Shown piece by piece: positions 9,910 to 19,608 of a stretch of 64,000 nucleotides of DNA (within the stretch, counting starts at the first letter, position 1; every line of letters begins with the position of its first letter). Source of the DNA: an uncultured Pseudomonadales bacterium (GTDB lineage Bacteria; Pseudomonadota; Gammaproteobacteria; Pseudomonadales; Azotimanducaceae); NCBI GenBank assembly GCA_958296195.1, contig OY282455.1, forward strand, positions 1,984,001 through 2,048,000, written 5' to 3'. Position numbers and translations under genes: made by a program. Below the pieces are notes generated by a model. That model saw nothing but the letters and a program-made list of their open reading frames with translations. It had not been told where the DNA came from and did no database searches.

Positions 9910-11634
9910 ATGAGCGAGCAAGTTGCGGCCATTGAACAGGAGGCGTCTTTCGAGCCGCGCCAAGCGCAGGGCCGCGCTGGCGGCAAGATGCCGTTCCATA
10001 AGTACCGTTCCTTTCAGCCCATTGATTTGCCCAGCCGTCGATGGCCCGGCCGTGTGCTGGACCGGGCGCCGCGCTGGTGCAGCGTCGATCTGCGGGACGG
10101 CAACCAAGCGCTGATTGACCCGATGAACGTGCAGGAGAAGCTGCGCATGTTCGACCTGCTGCTGGAGGTGGGCTTCGCCGAGATAGAAGTGGGCTTTCCG
10201 GCGGCGTCGCAGCCGGACTTTGACTTCATCCGCCGCATCATCGACGAAGGCCGCATTCCCGAAGGCGTGGCCGTGCAGGTGCTCTGCCAAGCTCGGGAGG
10301 AGCTGATCGAGCGCACGGTGCAGGCATTGGCAGGTGCCCCCAAGGTGATCTTCCATCTGTACAACTCCACCTCCGAGCTGCAGCGCCGGGTGGTCTTCGG
10401 GATGGGCCGGGAGGGCATCATCGATTTGGCCGTCAAGGGTACGCGCATGGTCAAGAGCGGCCTGGCGGCGCTGGATTCGGACATCACCTTCGAATACTCG
10501 CCGGAGAGCTTCACCGGCACGGAGCTGGACTTCGCGGTCGATATCTGCACGGCGGTGGCGGAGGAGTGGGGAGCTTCCGTGGAGCAGCCCATGATCGTCA
10601 ACCTGCCCTCGACCGTGGAGATGGCCACCCCCAACGTCTATGCCGATCAGATCGAGTGGTTCGCCACGCGCTTCCCACATCGGGACAAGGCGATCATCAG
10701 CCTGCACACCCACAATGACCGGGGCACCGGCATTGCCGCCACGGAGTTGGCTCTGATGGCCGGGGCGGAGCGGGTGGAGGGCACTTTGTTCGGCAATGGC
10801 GAGCGCACCGGCAACTGCGACATCGTCACCATGGCCATGAATCTGTTCAGCCAAGGCGTGGACCCGGAACTGGACTTCCGGGACATGCCGCGCATTCGCC
10901 GCACGGTGGAGGCCATCAACAAGCTGCCGGTGCATGAGCGCCACCCCTACGCCGGGGACTTGGTGTTCACCGCCTTCTCCGGCTCCCATCAGGACGCCAT
11001 CAAGAAGGGCATGGCCAAGGTGGACCGGGACTGCTGGGAGGTGCCCTATCTGCCGATAGACCCAAGCGACGTGGGCTCCTCCTACAAGGAGGCGGTGCGC
11101 GTCAACAGCCAGTCCGGCAAAGGCGGGGTGGGCTTTTTGCTGGAGGAGTTCTACGGCATCGTGCTGCCTCGGGAAATGCTGAAGGAATTCAGCGGTGTCG
11201 TTCAGAAGTTGACGGAGACTCTGGACCGAGAAGTGAAGGTCCAGGAAATACACCAAGCGCTTCTGGATGAATATGCGGTGGAAAGCGGCCCCTACCGACT
11301 GATCGATTTCGATGTGCTCACGGGCCACAAGGCAGAGCAGCGCTGCGTGGCCCGCATTGAGGCGTCCGAGCAGACCCTGACCATCGACGGTGAGGGCGGC
11401 GGCCCCATTGAGGCGTTCACCAATGGTTTGCAGGAAACGTTGAACGAGCCGGTGAACATCGCCGACTACCACGAGCACGCCCTGACCACCGGCAGCGACG
11501 CCCAGGCGATCTGCCTCCTGGCCATCGAAGACGCCAACGGCGGCAGGTGCTACGGCGTGGGCGTCAGCCAAAACACCATCATGGCTTCTTTCAAGGCGGT
11601 GATCGCAGCAATGAACCGCCGCTGGAGGCTGTGA
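9910..11634 (+). CDS. leuA: 2-isopropylmalate synthase (long LeuA2-type)
   Basis: Condenses acetyl-CoA with 2-ketoisovalerate, the first committed step to leucine. The 574 residues start at ATG 9910 after AGGAGA. The catalytic TIM barrel carries the family signature RDGNQAL near residue 60 and the metal-binding HTHNDRGTG; the C-terminal part (about 430-574) is the leucine-binding LeuA dimer/regulatory domain. The N-terminal segment before the barrel (FHKYRSFQPIDLPSRRWP) marks the longer LeuA2 subfamily common in actinobacteria and many proteobacteria. A frame extension to 9784 exists but overlaps the leader ORF and has no family match. Probably controlled by leucine feedback and by the upstream leader. 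Confidence 0.94.
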   Translation: MSEQVAAIEQEASFEPRQAQGRAGGKMPFHKYRSFQPIDLPSRRWPGRVLDRAPRWCSVDLRDGNQALIDPMNVQEKLRMFDLLLEVGFAEIEVGFPAASQPDFDFIRRIIDEGRIPEGVAVQVLCQAREELIERTVQALAGAPKVIFHLYNSTSELQRRVVFGMGREGIIDLAVKGTRMVKSGLAALDSDITFEYSPESFTGTELDFAVDICTAVAEEWGASVEQPMIVNLPSTVEMATPNVYADQIEWFATRFPHRDKAIISLHTHNDRGTGIAATELALMAGAERVEGTLFGNGERTGNCDIVTMAMNLFSQGVDPELDFRDMPRIRRTVEAINKLPVHERHPYAGDLVFTAFSGSHQDAIKKGMAKVDRDCWEVPYLPIDPSDVGSSYKEAVRVNSQSGKGGVGFLLEEFYGIVLPREMLKEFSGVVQKLTETLDREVKVQEIHQALLDEYAVESGPYRLIDFDVLTGHKAEQRCVARIEASEQTLTIDGEGGGPIEAFTNGLQETLNEPVNIADYHEHALTTGSDAQAICLLAIEDANGGRCYGVGVSQNTIMASFKAVIAAMNRRWRL

Positions 11635-11690
11635 ACTGGCTTGGGGCGCCTTGCTGTGGAAACGGCTTGGGCGCCCCATCCAGACCAGTT
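11634..11690. terminator. Stem-loop between convergent leuA and corB
   Basis: Arms GGGGCGCC (11643-11650) and GGCGCCCC (11670-11677) are perfect complements, extended by AACTGG (11634-11639) with CCAGTT (11685-11690). It lies exactly between two convergent genes, so a bidirectional transcription stop is likely, although there is no T-run. Confidence 0.5.
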
Positions 11691-11693
11691 GGG

Positions 11694-12980
11694 TCAGTCG
11701 GCGTCCGCTAGTTGCGGCGGAGGGGCGGCGGCCTCCATGATCTTGAGGTGCTTGATGACGTTGTCCTTGATCTGCAGGGTTTCGATGAGGTAGCGATCGA
11801 TGCGCAGGCAGACATTAGTTTTCGGTATGGTCTCCAAAGCCTCGACCACCAAGCCGTTTAAGGTCTTGGGGCCGTCCGTGGGCAGGCGCCAGCCGAGTGT
11901 GCGGTTGATGTCCCGCAGCAGGGCGGCGCCGTCGATGAGGTAGGCGCCGGCGCCGGCGGACACTATTTCCGGCAAGTTGCCTGCGTAGTCCGTGGTGAAC
12001 TCGCCGACGATCTCCTCCAGGATGTCCTCCAGCGTCACCAATCCCTGCACGTCGCCATATTCGTCAACCACCAGCGCCGAGCGCCGTTTCCGCCGTTGAA
12101 AGTTGACCAGTTGAATGTTCAGCGGCGTCGCTTCGGGCACATAGTAGGGTTCCCGCACTAGCTCCGCCAAGTCTTGGTGGGTCAGGTCGCCTTGCTCCAC
12201 ATGCCGGGCGAGGCGCCGCAAGTGCAGTATGCCGACCGCATTGTTGACGTGGCTTCGGTACACTGGCAGGCGGGTGTGCTGGCTGCTTGCTAGAACTTGC
12301 AGAATGTCCTCCATCTTGTCGCTTAGGTCGATGCCGATGATTTCGTTCCGCGGCACCATGATGTCGTTGACCGTGACGTTCTCCAGATCGAGGATGCTGA
12401 TCAGCATGTCCTTGTGCCGCCTGGTAATCTGTGCGGATTCCCGAACCACGGTGCGCAGTTCACCCGCGCTTAGGCGGTCGTCCGCAGCGGCCGGCACGCC
12501 AATGAACGGCCGGACAACCGCGTTGCTAGCCGCATTGATCAGCCACACCAAGGGACGGGTTAGTCTCAGCAGCGGGGTCAGGACATGGGCCGAGGCGAAG
12601 GCCAGTGGCTCTGGTTTTCTGGCGGCGACTGTCTTGGGCGCCACCTCCGCGAAGACTAGGAAAAACAGCGTCAGCAAGATGGGCGCCAGCACCACCCCAG
12701 CGTCCCCGAACAGGTGCAAGCCGATCACCCCGCCGATGCTGGCGGCGAAGAAGTTGACGAAGTTGTTGCCGATCAGGATGACGCCGAGCAACTGGTCCGG
12801 CCGCTGCAACAGCTTCAGCGCCTTGTCCGCACCGGAATGCTTTTGGCCGGCCAAGTGCCGTAGCCGATAGCGGTTCAACGCCATCATCGCCGTCTCCGAG
12901 GAGGCGAAGTAGGCTGACACCAGCGTCAACCCCAAAATAACCAGCAACAATGTGGAGACGGAAAAATCCGCTAGGGACAT
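11694..12980 (-). CDS. corB: CorB/YfjD-type membrane protein, DUF21-CBS-CorC_HlyC
   Basis: Encodes 428 residues. An N-terminal DUF21 region with about four membrane helices (to about residue 160; SETAMMALN near the start) is followed by paired CBS domains (TVNDIMVPRNEIIGI… to about 330) and a C-terminal CorC_HlyC domain. The family is linked to magnesium/cobalt efflux or resistance in the inner membrane. The ATG at 12980 overlaps the stop of ypjD (TGATG) with AAAGGAG just upstream, so the two are translationally coupled; a TTG at 12983 is an unlikely alternative. The ypjD-corB pair divergent from ffh is a standard gammaproteobacterial arrangement. Confidence 0.92.
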   Translation of the reverse strand: MSLADFSVSTLLLVILGLTLVSAYFASSETAMMALNRYRLRHLAGQKHSGADKALKLLQRPDQLLGVILIGNNFVNFFAASIGGVIGLHLFGDAGVVLAPILLTLFFLVFAEVAPKTVAARKPEPLAFASAHVLTPLLRLTRPLVWLINAASNAVVRPFIGVPAAADDRLSAGELRTVVRESAQITRRHKDMLISILDLENVTVNDIMVPRNEIIGIDLSDKMEDILQVLASSQHTRLPVYRSHVNNAVGILHLRRLARHVEQGDLTHQDLAELVREPYYVPEATPLNIQLVNFQRRKRRSALVVDEYGDVQGLVTLEDILEEIVGEFTTDYAGNLPEIVSAGAGAYLIDGAALLRDINRTLGWRLPTDGPKTLNGLVVEALETIPKTNVCLRIDRYLIETLQIKDNVIKHLKIMEAAAPPPQLADAD

Positions 12981-13807
12981 CAACTCCTTTCCAGCAGTAT
13001 CTCAAGCACGAACTTGCTGCCCAGATAGCCGAGCAGGAGCAGAACGAAGGCCGCTAGGATCCAGCGCATCGCCGAAACGCCGCGCCAGCCAAACCAAAGA
13101 CGCCCAGCAAGCAGGAGCGCATACGCCAGCCAAGAGGCCGATGACAACACCGTATGATGAACCACATGCTGGGCGAACATGTCGTCCAGATACAGGAATC
13201 CGCTGCCGATGGCTGCTGTCAGCGTGATGAAGCCGGTCCAGACCATGACGAACAGCAGCCGCTCCATGGTTTCCAGCGGCGGCAGAATGCGCAGCAGAGC
13301 CAGATGGGTAGGGACCCTTATGCTGCGTTCAACAATGCCGACAAAAATGGATTGCAGCGCCGCCATCATCAAAATGCTGTAAGCCAGGATGGAGGTGAGT
13401 ATGTGGGTGGCCAACCCGGCGTCCGAGGCGTCGATTGGCGCCGCCCGCCCCGGCGCAAAGAGAGACGCCAGCAGCGCCGCCGCCGAGATGGGAAACAGAA
13501 CCACCAGCAGGCTGCGCACCGGCTGCAGGACGCTCATGAACATGACCAGCACAACCATCACCAAAGCGGTTAGGCTGGCGACGGAAAGGAGCCCCAAGCC
13601 AAAGCCCCCCGGCACGTTGACCTGCGCGTAAACGGCAAAGCCGTGCAGCGCCATGGCCGGTGCCGCCAGCGCCGCAAGAAGGCGCACGGACATCTTGCCG
13701 GCGTTGTGGGCCAAGGCCCGCCCATGCAACAGGGCGCCGGCCAAATAAAGCGCCGCGGCGATCACCCCCGGAATGATCGGGTTGGCAGCAGCGGCAGGCA
13801 GCGGCAT
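12980..13807 (-). CDS. ypjD: YpjD/CorE-type inner membrane protein of the cytochrome c assembly (CcsA/HemX) family
   Basis: Encodes 275 residues with about eight hydrophobic segments spread over the whole length. Tryptophan and histidine residues are placed as in the CcmC/CcsA/HemX superfamily (for example the HHTVLSSASW segment near residue 215). E. coli YpjD is of similar size (263). No cytochrome-maturation genes lie nearby; the family's role beside corB is poorly defined. The stop overlaps the corB start. In related genomes its 5' neighbour is ffh; here a 7-kb block of accessory genes lies between. Confidence 0.88.
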   Translation of the reverse strand: MPLPAAAANPIIPGVIAAALYLAGALLHGRALAHNAGKMSVRLLAALAAPAMALHGFAVYAQVNVPGGFGLGLLSVASLTALVMVVLVMFMSVLQPVRSLLVVLFPISAAALLASLFAPGRAAPIDASDAGLATHILTSILAYSILMMAALQSIFVGIVERSIRVPTHLALLRILPPLETMERLLFVMVWTGFITLTAAIGSGFLYLDDMFAQHVVHHTVLSSASWLAYALLLAGRLWFGWRGVSAMRWILAAFVLLLLGYLGSKFVLEILLERS

Positions 13808-13881
13808 GGCTTGTATGTCCTAGTTACAGCTTGCGGATGGGCGCCTAAGTGTGTCACAGGCCGCACGGCGGCGCTATCTCC

Positions 13882-15027
13882 TCAACCCGCTAGGCAGCCC
13901 TTTTGCCGGAGCCGGCGGTCATTTCCAATGACTGGATTGGTGGCTACGAGCTGCAGCGTTGCGCCTGGTAGTCCATCTGCATCGGTGCGCCTTCTTGCCA
14001 TTCGGGTGTGGCGGGCGTCGTTGTCTATGCCAAGCCATTGGCGGCCGAGTTTCTTGGCGACGGCGGTGGTGGTGCCGGTGCCGACGAAGGGGTCGAGCAC
14101 CACGCCGCCCGGTGGGGAGAACAGGCGGATCATCCGGGCGGCCAGTTCTTCGGGGAATTCGGCTTCGTGGCGGTCGTTGCGGCGGACTGAGCGGATGCTC
14201 CAGACGCCGCGGAAACCCCAGCTTGCCCATTCGTCGGCGGTTAGGCGATTCCGGTCATAGTCGGTGATGCCGGGACGCCAGAAGACGTAGATATGCTCGA
14301 ACTCATCGACGGCGCGGTAGGAGTTGGAGTGCCAACGGCTGTTGGCCCAACAGGGGTCCTTGTGCCAGATGCGCTGATCATAGAGGTGGAAGCCCGCTTC
14401 CTCCGCCCACTCCGCCACCATGCATCCGGTCAGCACAACTTTGGTGGAGGCGGCCTGCTTGCCGCCGCGCACGTTGTTGTCCTCTAGGCGGCGCTGAATG
14501 GTCTGCTCGCTGCAGCTCAGCAACTCGGCGAGTTCCTGCCGCTTGGCGTTGGGGTGCTGCTTCTTGACCGCAAGTATCTGCGCCCTAGTGACGGGCACCT
14601 TCTTGCGGCGCATGTTGTTGGCTTGGAAGCGTGGCATGGACGGGTCCGGGAAGCAGAGGATGTCCCCAATGTTGACGGCCAGGAACCCGCCCGGCTTGAT
14701 GATGCGGGTGTGGCAGTGGATGACCTCCCGCAGCAAGCTGCACCAGCCGTCAAAGGACAGGTGGCGCTCATAGGACTTGCCCATGTAGTAGGGCGGCGAC
14801 CAAAAGCTCAGGTCAATGCAGGCCTCCGGCAGTTTCGCCAAGTGACGGCGGGCGTCGCCGGTGAGGATGCGGGCGAAAGTAGTTTCCTCGCCCTTCCCCC
14901 CCGAGGGCCTTGTGATGGTGGCCGCTTCGCCTCTCTCCCCGTTCAGGCCAGCCGCTTGGACAACATCCAGCCCAAGCTGCACGTCACCCGCCGAGTCCTC
15001 TTGAACGCCTTTGCGCATGGCCCGCAT
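13882..15027 (-). CDS. Beta-class DNA methyltransferase (N4-cytosine or N6-adenine) with internal HTH
   Basis: Encodes 381 residues. Catalytic motif IV, SPPYY (about residues 77-81), precedes AdoMet motif I, DPFVGTGTTT (about 312-321), the order of beta-class amino-methyltransferases; SPPY is more common in N4-cytosine enzymes. Between them lies a helix-turn-helix-like segment (about 145-190: QELAELLSCSEQTIQRRL), possibly the target-recognition part. No endonuclease gene adjoins it directly, so it is either solitary or the modification partner of the large NTPase-nuclease transcribed upstream in the same direction. ATG at 15027, with another in-frame ATG at 15018. Part of the block inserted between ypjD and ffh. 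Confidence 0.85.
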   Translation of the reverse strand: MRAMRKGVQEDSAGDVQLGLDVVQAAGLNGERGEAATITRPSGGKGEETTFARILTGDARRHLAKLPEACIDLSFWSPPYYMGKSYERHLSFDGWCSLLREVIHCHTRIIKPGGFLAVNIGDILCFPDPSMPRFQANNMRRKKVPVTRAQILAVKKQHPNAKRQELAELLSCSEQTIQRRLEDNNVRGGKQAASTKVVLTGCMVAEWAEEAGFHLYDQRIWHKDPCWANSRWHSNSYRAVDEFEHIYVFWRPGITDYDRNRLTADEWASWGFRGVWSIRSVRRNDRHEAEFPEELAARMIRLFSPPGGVVLDPFVGTGTTTAVAKKLGRQWLGIDNDARHTRMARRRTDADGLPGATLQLVATNPVIGNDRRLRQKGCLAG

Positions 15028-15504
15028 TGCCTAACCCCTAGATGCGCTAGCCCATTAAACGCGGCTTATCCGCAGCGGCAGCAAAGATACTGTAAGGAAA
15101 TACAGATTTCAATCCTTTTTCCTCGTCGTCACTAGTGGAGCCTAGAGTGGCGGCGTTGGGCTCATGGCTTGCGCGGTCGGCATGATGGCTGTGGCTGGCA
15201 GATTGTAGCCTAGTATGGCGCAAGCTGGGCGCGACAGGCCAGCCCTTCATCCTCGGATAAGTCTTGGCGTTGACGGCCTTGGTGGTGCCCCGCCGCAGCT
15301 CCGTCCGGCCCCTAGCCTATTTTTGGGCGAAAGTTGACATGCCCCCAGCAGGCGGCCTGATTGCCAATTCACCGAGCAATAAGGCGCACACGCAAGTCGA
15401 TATGCCGCAGTACCTTGCCGAGATGGAGGTTCCTGCCGGCAATAGGCTGGCGATCAGCGGATTGGTGAAGTGCAATTTTCTCCGGAGGCACATCAGGGCA
15501 TTGG
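15028..15504. other. Intergenic stretch without a recognised gene
   Basis: 477 bp between the methyltransferase start and the end of the large NTPase gene. An open frame on the plus strand (TTG at 15264 running over the NTPase 3' end) has no recognisable product and is probably chance. The methyltransferase promoter must lie near 15028-15200, where the sequence is locally AT-richer (about 15090-15125). No tRNA or convincing repeat was seen. Confidence 0.5.
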
Positions 15505-18500
15505 TTAAGCTGCGGGCTTGGATACGTCTATCACTACCACCGATATCTTTCGGGCCTCGGCATTCGACAGGGTGTCGTATAGGCTCTTCTCGAGCTCCTT
15601 GGCGGTGTTTGGGCGCCTTCCTTCAGAGGGTGTGGCCTTGGTCCACTCCAGGCCGAACCAGAACACTAGGTAGATGCCGTGGCCATCCCTTGCGTATCTG
15701 GCGACTAGTTGGCCGTGAATTGCGGTCCATAAATCCCTGTGGGAGTTTTTCTTGACTTCTACCGGCACATTCAGCCCTTGAAAGCAGACTTTTATGTCCG
15801 CCCTGCCGTCATTGGCGTACTGCCCTTCTGGTTGGGCATTGACGCCCAGTGGAAGCCTTTCCTGCAAATCGGACAATAGCGCATCTCTGCACAGTTCCTC
15901 GTGCTTGGGTTCTTGCGGGTGCTTTATCGAATCGGTATTCCAGTATTGACGCCAACCGGAAGTCTCGCCGTGGCGGATCTGCTTAGCCAATTCAGCCAGA
16001 TGGTCCGTCACCAGCGCCGCTAAGTCAGCGGAATTCGCTGGGCGACTGCTGTCGAGTGTGCCCAGAACCTGCGTAGGGCTGGCGTAGCTGAAACAGGCTT
16101 CCCGACGAACTTTGCACTGCTGTTGCCTGGCGTGACGGATGCGGGGATGCCAAGGATGAAGCGCCGGGCGCTCCGCTAGCCGCTCTAGTATTTCTGTCGC
16201 CGGTGCAGTTGGTTCAGCAGCTATCTGCCCAATCAGGTTATGTACGAGCGGTCTTCCGGCATCTTCTGCTTCTGATATAAATCTCGGTTTTCCGTTGGCC
16301 GAGTCCGAACCATAGGGTCTATATAAGCCGCCGATAGTCTGAACTAGAAGTTCTTTAGCCGGCAGATCCAGATTTGCAATCCATGGGTTGAGTTCATTGG
16401 TGAGAAACGCCGCCAAGTGCGCGACTTGCTGCTGCCCGCCCCTTCCAGTCAGTGCCTTGGCTAGTGGCTCAAGGGTAGATTGAGGCTGCCTGAGAATCCT
16501 AGATGCTAGCCAGTACAGCCTTTGCGAGGTGTTGAGGCTTTTGAGAGCGATCTTTTTTTCCACTACTGCAAGAAACGCACCTTTTTCACAATGCTTTAGA
16601 GCAGCGACAAGGATCTGTTTGAGCATGTTCAACTGCCGCACTGTGCAACGATTGGGGAATGCCCTCATTAGCTGCGGAGTGGCAATGCAAGCCACTTCCG
16701 AATAGCCTGGGTCGTGCGCTAACTGATATAGGTCCATACGGTGTTCGCCGCCTTTGCGTATGGTGGCTCGAAAGACCTGAACCATAGATTCAGCAACCAC
16801 ATCCGGTTGGTAGGCCAGAATTAGCTCGTGCCCTAGCCACTTGTCGTTAGGGGGCAATATCTCACTGAAGTGCAGAGCAAGAGCCCGGCGCATGCCATCT
16901 TCATCCAAGGGAGGTTGGCCAGCACTGAGCTCGCCGGCAAGCTCCTGCAAGCCCGCGGCAAAGGGCAAGGCAAGATCATGTTGTTGATTCTGGGCCGAGA
17001 GGTGAAGAATCTCCGGCGCTTGAGGGAGGTCGCCGCGTTTTGTCGATTCTCGGAAAGCATTGAGGACTAAATCGACCAACCGTTCATCGCCGCCGAGCAG
17101 GCTGAGTAGCCGCTCTCGTCGGGTGTTTCCGTCGATGTCCAGGAAAAACCCAAAGTACGCCCCCGCCAATTGGTGCAATAACTTTGGCGGGGCCGAATTT
17201 CTCCGAAAGTCGGGTTCAAGAGATTTGATTGCCTCCCGCCAATTTTCGATATTCCTTTGTCGTTCTTCCGCATCCTTTTGTTGTTTTTCCAAATGCGCTT
17301 TTTGCCGCTGTTCTGGTCTATCAATAAGTTGTCGTTGGTGGTTCCTTATTGCTTTGTAATGATTTAGGATGACAGGTCGCCGCGCTATGCGCTTTTCAAG
17401 ACCTTCTTGAGAAAGGCCCTCGCAGCGGTTTTGACGGTCCAAGCAGTGAACTGCTTCCTCCAGAAACTTGCAGGCGAGGCCTTCGTCTTCGGCATTAAGA
17501 GCCTGCTCAAGGCACCAAAAGCCGAAATCCGGCGGTGCAGGAGCATGAAATAGATAACCTTCCGTTATCCACGGGAGCATAGAACTTTCAGTGCCCATTG
17601 CGAAAATGGCTTTATACTGGCTGGGATGGGTGCCAAACCAGTTTCTGACTTCCTGCACTTCCTCGCCACTGCCCTGGTTTCCACCAATATTGAACGATGC
17701 GCGAAGCCAACAAAATAGGCGTTGTTTATCTAGTTCATCAGTGCTGTCCAAATTTTTCAGATAAGTTGCAAGCAACAACGCCGGCAAATTTCTCATCTTG
17801 CTTGGCAGTGAGGTGACTCTACTTATCCAAGATTGGCTATTGCAAAAGCTGACGAAGGAATCAAGCGCCTCCGCTATGAGTTTCTGGCCCGCTGTCCTTT
17901 TCCTGAAAGTTTCGATCCAAAAGAATAGATAGCTGCCCAGAAAATTCATATTTTTTGGTACTCGGAAGTAGCGGCCAATATCGGACGGAAGCAGGTCATT
18001 TGGGTACAGGTGTTTGAGCAGATACCCAAGCAGTTGATCGTTAGGGTCAGATACAGCCCCGGAATGCACGGCTTCGAGTAGGTCTTGCAGTGCGTGCTTG
18101 GCTTGATTGTGTCTCCCAACTTGCTTGATGTAGGCTTGGAGCGCAAACTCTCTGATCCACAACCATCTCGCTTGGTCTCTAACCACTTTCATCAGAATCG
18201 GCCTGAGGCCGGGAATGGCTTGGCCGTGTTGCAGGGCGGTTAGGATTGCAATCACAACAGATTGCCGTGCGTCGTTCGTGGGTTCGTTCGTTAACAGCTC
18301 CTCAAACGACTCGCTCATGTCCGGAGTGGCCAACTCTCCCCAGCGAGTTTCCAGTTCTTGGTTGTTGGCGATGCTCCAAGGGTCGAGGTCCGCCTCCCGC
18401 TCAAGACTTGCCAGGATTTTGCGTTTTTCGTTGGCTGAAAACTGCTTGACGTCGCCATACATAGTCACCCCTTGGGGATCACGCTCGATGAGTTCGTTGC

Positions 18501-19608
18501 GCCCCATCGTGCTGTGGGTGGCGAGCCAAGCGGACAAACCGCGCAGCTCGGACACTACGCCGCCGTCCTCACCCGTGATCAGGGCCAAAATCCTGGACAC
18601 CGGCAAGCCGTTGTCGATCAAGCCTGCCAGATACTTACCGGCTAGAAACTCTGCGATGTGGCGGTGTATTGGCGCAGCAAGGCCATTTTCCACGTTGAAC
18701 AGCTTGGTGTGGATGGTTCGGTTTAGGATTTTTTGGCTTAGGTTGGGAATTTCTGACAACGAAAGGGAATTCGCATCGGCTTGGTCAGCTATCGCTCTGC
18801 ATCCGGTGTGGCCGCTAAGCAGGATCAGGGCGCAAATGCGGCTCGCCGCACCGAGTAGATCAGCATCGCTGTGCTGCGGTGGTAACGCCAAGTGATGTTC
18901 ACGATTGTGTTCCCGCAGCAGCTTCACGCATGCCCGCTCGAAGGTTTGCAAGCGCGTTTCCGGCCAGCTTCCGTCGGCGACCGCTTTCGCAAGCATCTCG
19001 AGGGTTTGCGGATTTTCAAGCAGCCGATCGATGCCTCTGTGCTGGGCGGTGGAAATGAAACCTTCAACGTCTTCGACGTCTTGGCAATTTTTGAGGATCT
19101 CCCGGATGCCTTCGTTGGGCAAGGGGTCGAGGCGCAGGACAAGAACCTCCCCATTGCTTGACACCGATTTTAGATGCGCCCGGTCGGTTGCGCCGAACCA
19201 ATCCGCTTCGCGGCAGGAGAGGCGGAAACTAGGATGCCCCAGCCTATCCAGTTTTGCGCGAATCCGATCAAATGGTGTTCGCTGGTCTGGGGCGCCCGCT
19301 CGCATTTCATCCAGGCCGTCGATGAACAGTGTGGTTTCGTGCCATTCAGGCCGGTCGTCAAAGGTAACGAAATTCCGCGCCGTGACGTAGCAGCCTGCTT
19401 GCGCCTCCGCTTGGCGCTCAAACGCTTCGGTTTGGGCCTCCGCCTCGCGCCTGAACATTTCGGTTTTGCCGGTGCCGGGCGCACCAAGCAGGACAATCGC
19501 CGGACTATCCCCAAACTCCTTCAGGGGTTTTGGCTGCGGGCGCTCGGCAGGATTGTCCCGGTGGTCTTGGGCAACCTCGGTGCAAGTGCGGTGAACGTAA
19601 ACGTTCAT
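15505..19608 (-). CDS. Large NACHT/STAND-like NTPase with C-terminal PD-(D/E)XK nuclease domain
   Basis: Encodes 1367 residues, soluble. The N-terminus goes straight into an NTPase: Walker A GAPGTGKT at 42-49, Walker B LFIDGLDE at 94-101 (the double-acidic pattern typical of NACHT), and a sensor-like FRLSCREADW near 128-137. A very long helical middle follows, with a highly charged coiled-coil stretch about halfway (KAHLEKQQKDAEERQRNIEN). The C-terminal ~100 residues carry a PD-(D/E)XK pattern: Asp1271, Glu1284-Val-Lys1286, and QLVARYA from 1300. The ATG overlaps the stop of the DUF4143 ATPase gene by 4 bp (ATGA). NACHT proteins with nuclease effectors often act in anti-phage defence, but the effector is usually N-terminal; here it is C-terminal. 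Defence is inferred, not shown. Confidence 0.8.
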   Translation of the reverse strand: MNVYVHRTCTEVAQDHRDNPAERPQPKPLKEFGDSPAIVLLGAPGTGKTEMFRREAEAQTEAFERQAEAQAGCYVTARNFVTFDDRPEWHETTLFIDGLDEMRAGAPDQRTPFDRIRAKLDRLGHPSFRLSCREADWFGATDRAHLKSVSSNGEVLVLRLDPLPNEGIREILKNCQDVEDVEGFISTAQHRGIDRLLENPQTLEMLAKAVADGSWPETRLQTFERACVKLLREHNREHHLALPPQHSDADLLGAASRICALILLSGHTGCRAIADQADANSLSLSEIPNLSQKILNRTIHTKLFNVENGLAAPIHRHIAEFLAGKYLAGLIDNGLPVSRILALITGEDGGVVSELRGLSAWLATHSTMGRNELIERDPQGVTMYGDVKQFSANEKRKILASLEREADLDPWSIANNQELETRWGELATPDMSESFEELLTNEPTNDARQSVVIAILTALQHGQAIPGLRPILMKVVRDQARWLWIREFALQAYIKQVGRHNQAKHALQDLLEAVHSGAVSDPNDQLLGYLLKHLYPNDLLPSDIGRYFRVPKNMNFLGSYLFFWIETFRKRTAGQKLIAEALDSFVSFCNSQSWISRVTSLPSKMRNLPALLLATYLKNLDSTDELDKQRLFCWLRASFNIGGNQGSGEEVQEVRNWFGTHPSQYKAIFAMGTESSMLPWITEGYLFHAPAPPDFGFWCLEQALNAEDEGLACKFLEEAVHCLDRQNRCEGLSQEGLEKRIARRPVILNHYKAIRNHQRQLIDRPEQRQKAHLEKQQKDAEERQRNIENWREAIKSLEPDFRRNSAPPKLLHQLAGAYFGFFLDIDGNTRRERLLSLLGGDERLVDLVLNAFRESTKRGDLPQAPEILHLSAQNQQHDLALPFAAGLQELAGELSAGQPPLDEDGMRRALALHFSEILPPNDKWLGHELILAYQPDVVAESMVQVFRATIRKGGEHRMDLYQLAHDPGYSEVACIATPQLMRAFPNRCTVRQLNMLKQILVAALKHCEKGAFLAVVEKKIALKSLNTSQRLYWLASRILRQPQSTLEPLAKALTGRGGQQQVAHLAAFLTNELNPWIANLDLPAKELLVQTIGGLYRPYGSDSANGKPRFISEAEDAGRPLVHNLIGQIAAEPTAPATEILERLAERPALHPWHPRIRHARQQQCKVRREACFSYASPTQVLGTLDSSRPANSADLAALVTDHLAELAKQIRHGETSGWRQYWNTDSIKHPQEPKHEELCRDALLSDLQERLPLGVNAQPEGQYANDGRADIKVCFQGLNVPVEVKKNSHRDLWTAIHGQLVARYARDGHGIYLVFWFGLEWTKATPSEGRRPNTAKELEKSLYDTLSNAEARKISVVVIDVSKPAA

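Noticed and set aside
9838-11679. 613-codon open frame on the minus strand
   Set aside because: Antisense shadow of leuA; the opposite strand encodes a full LeuA with all motifs.
15264-15755. Plus-strand frame as a gene in the inserted block
   Set aside because: TTG start, runs over the 3' end of the large NTPase gene, no recognisable features.
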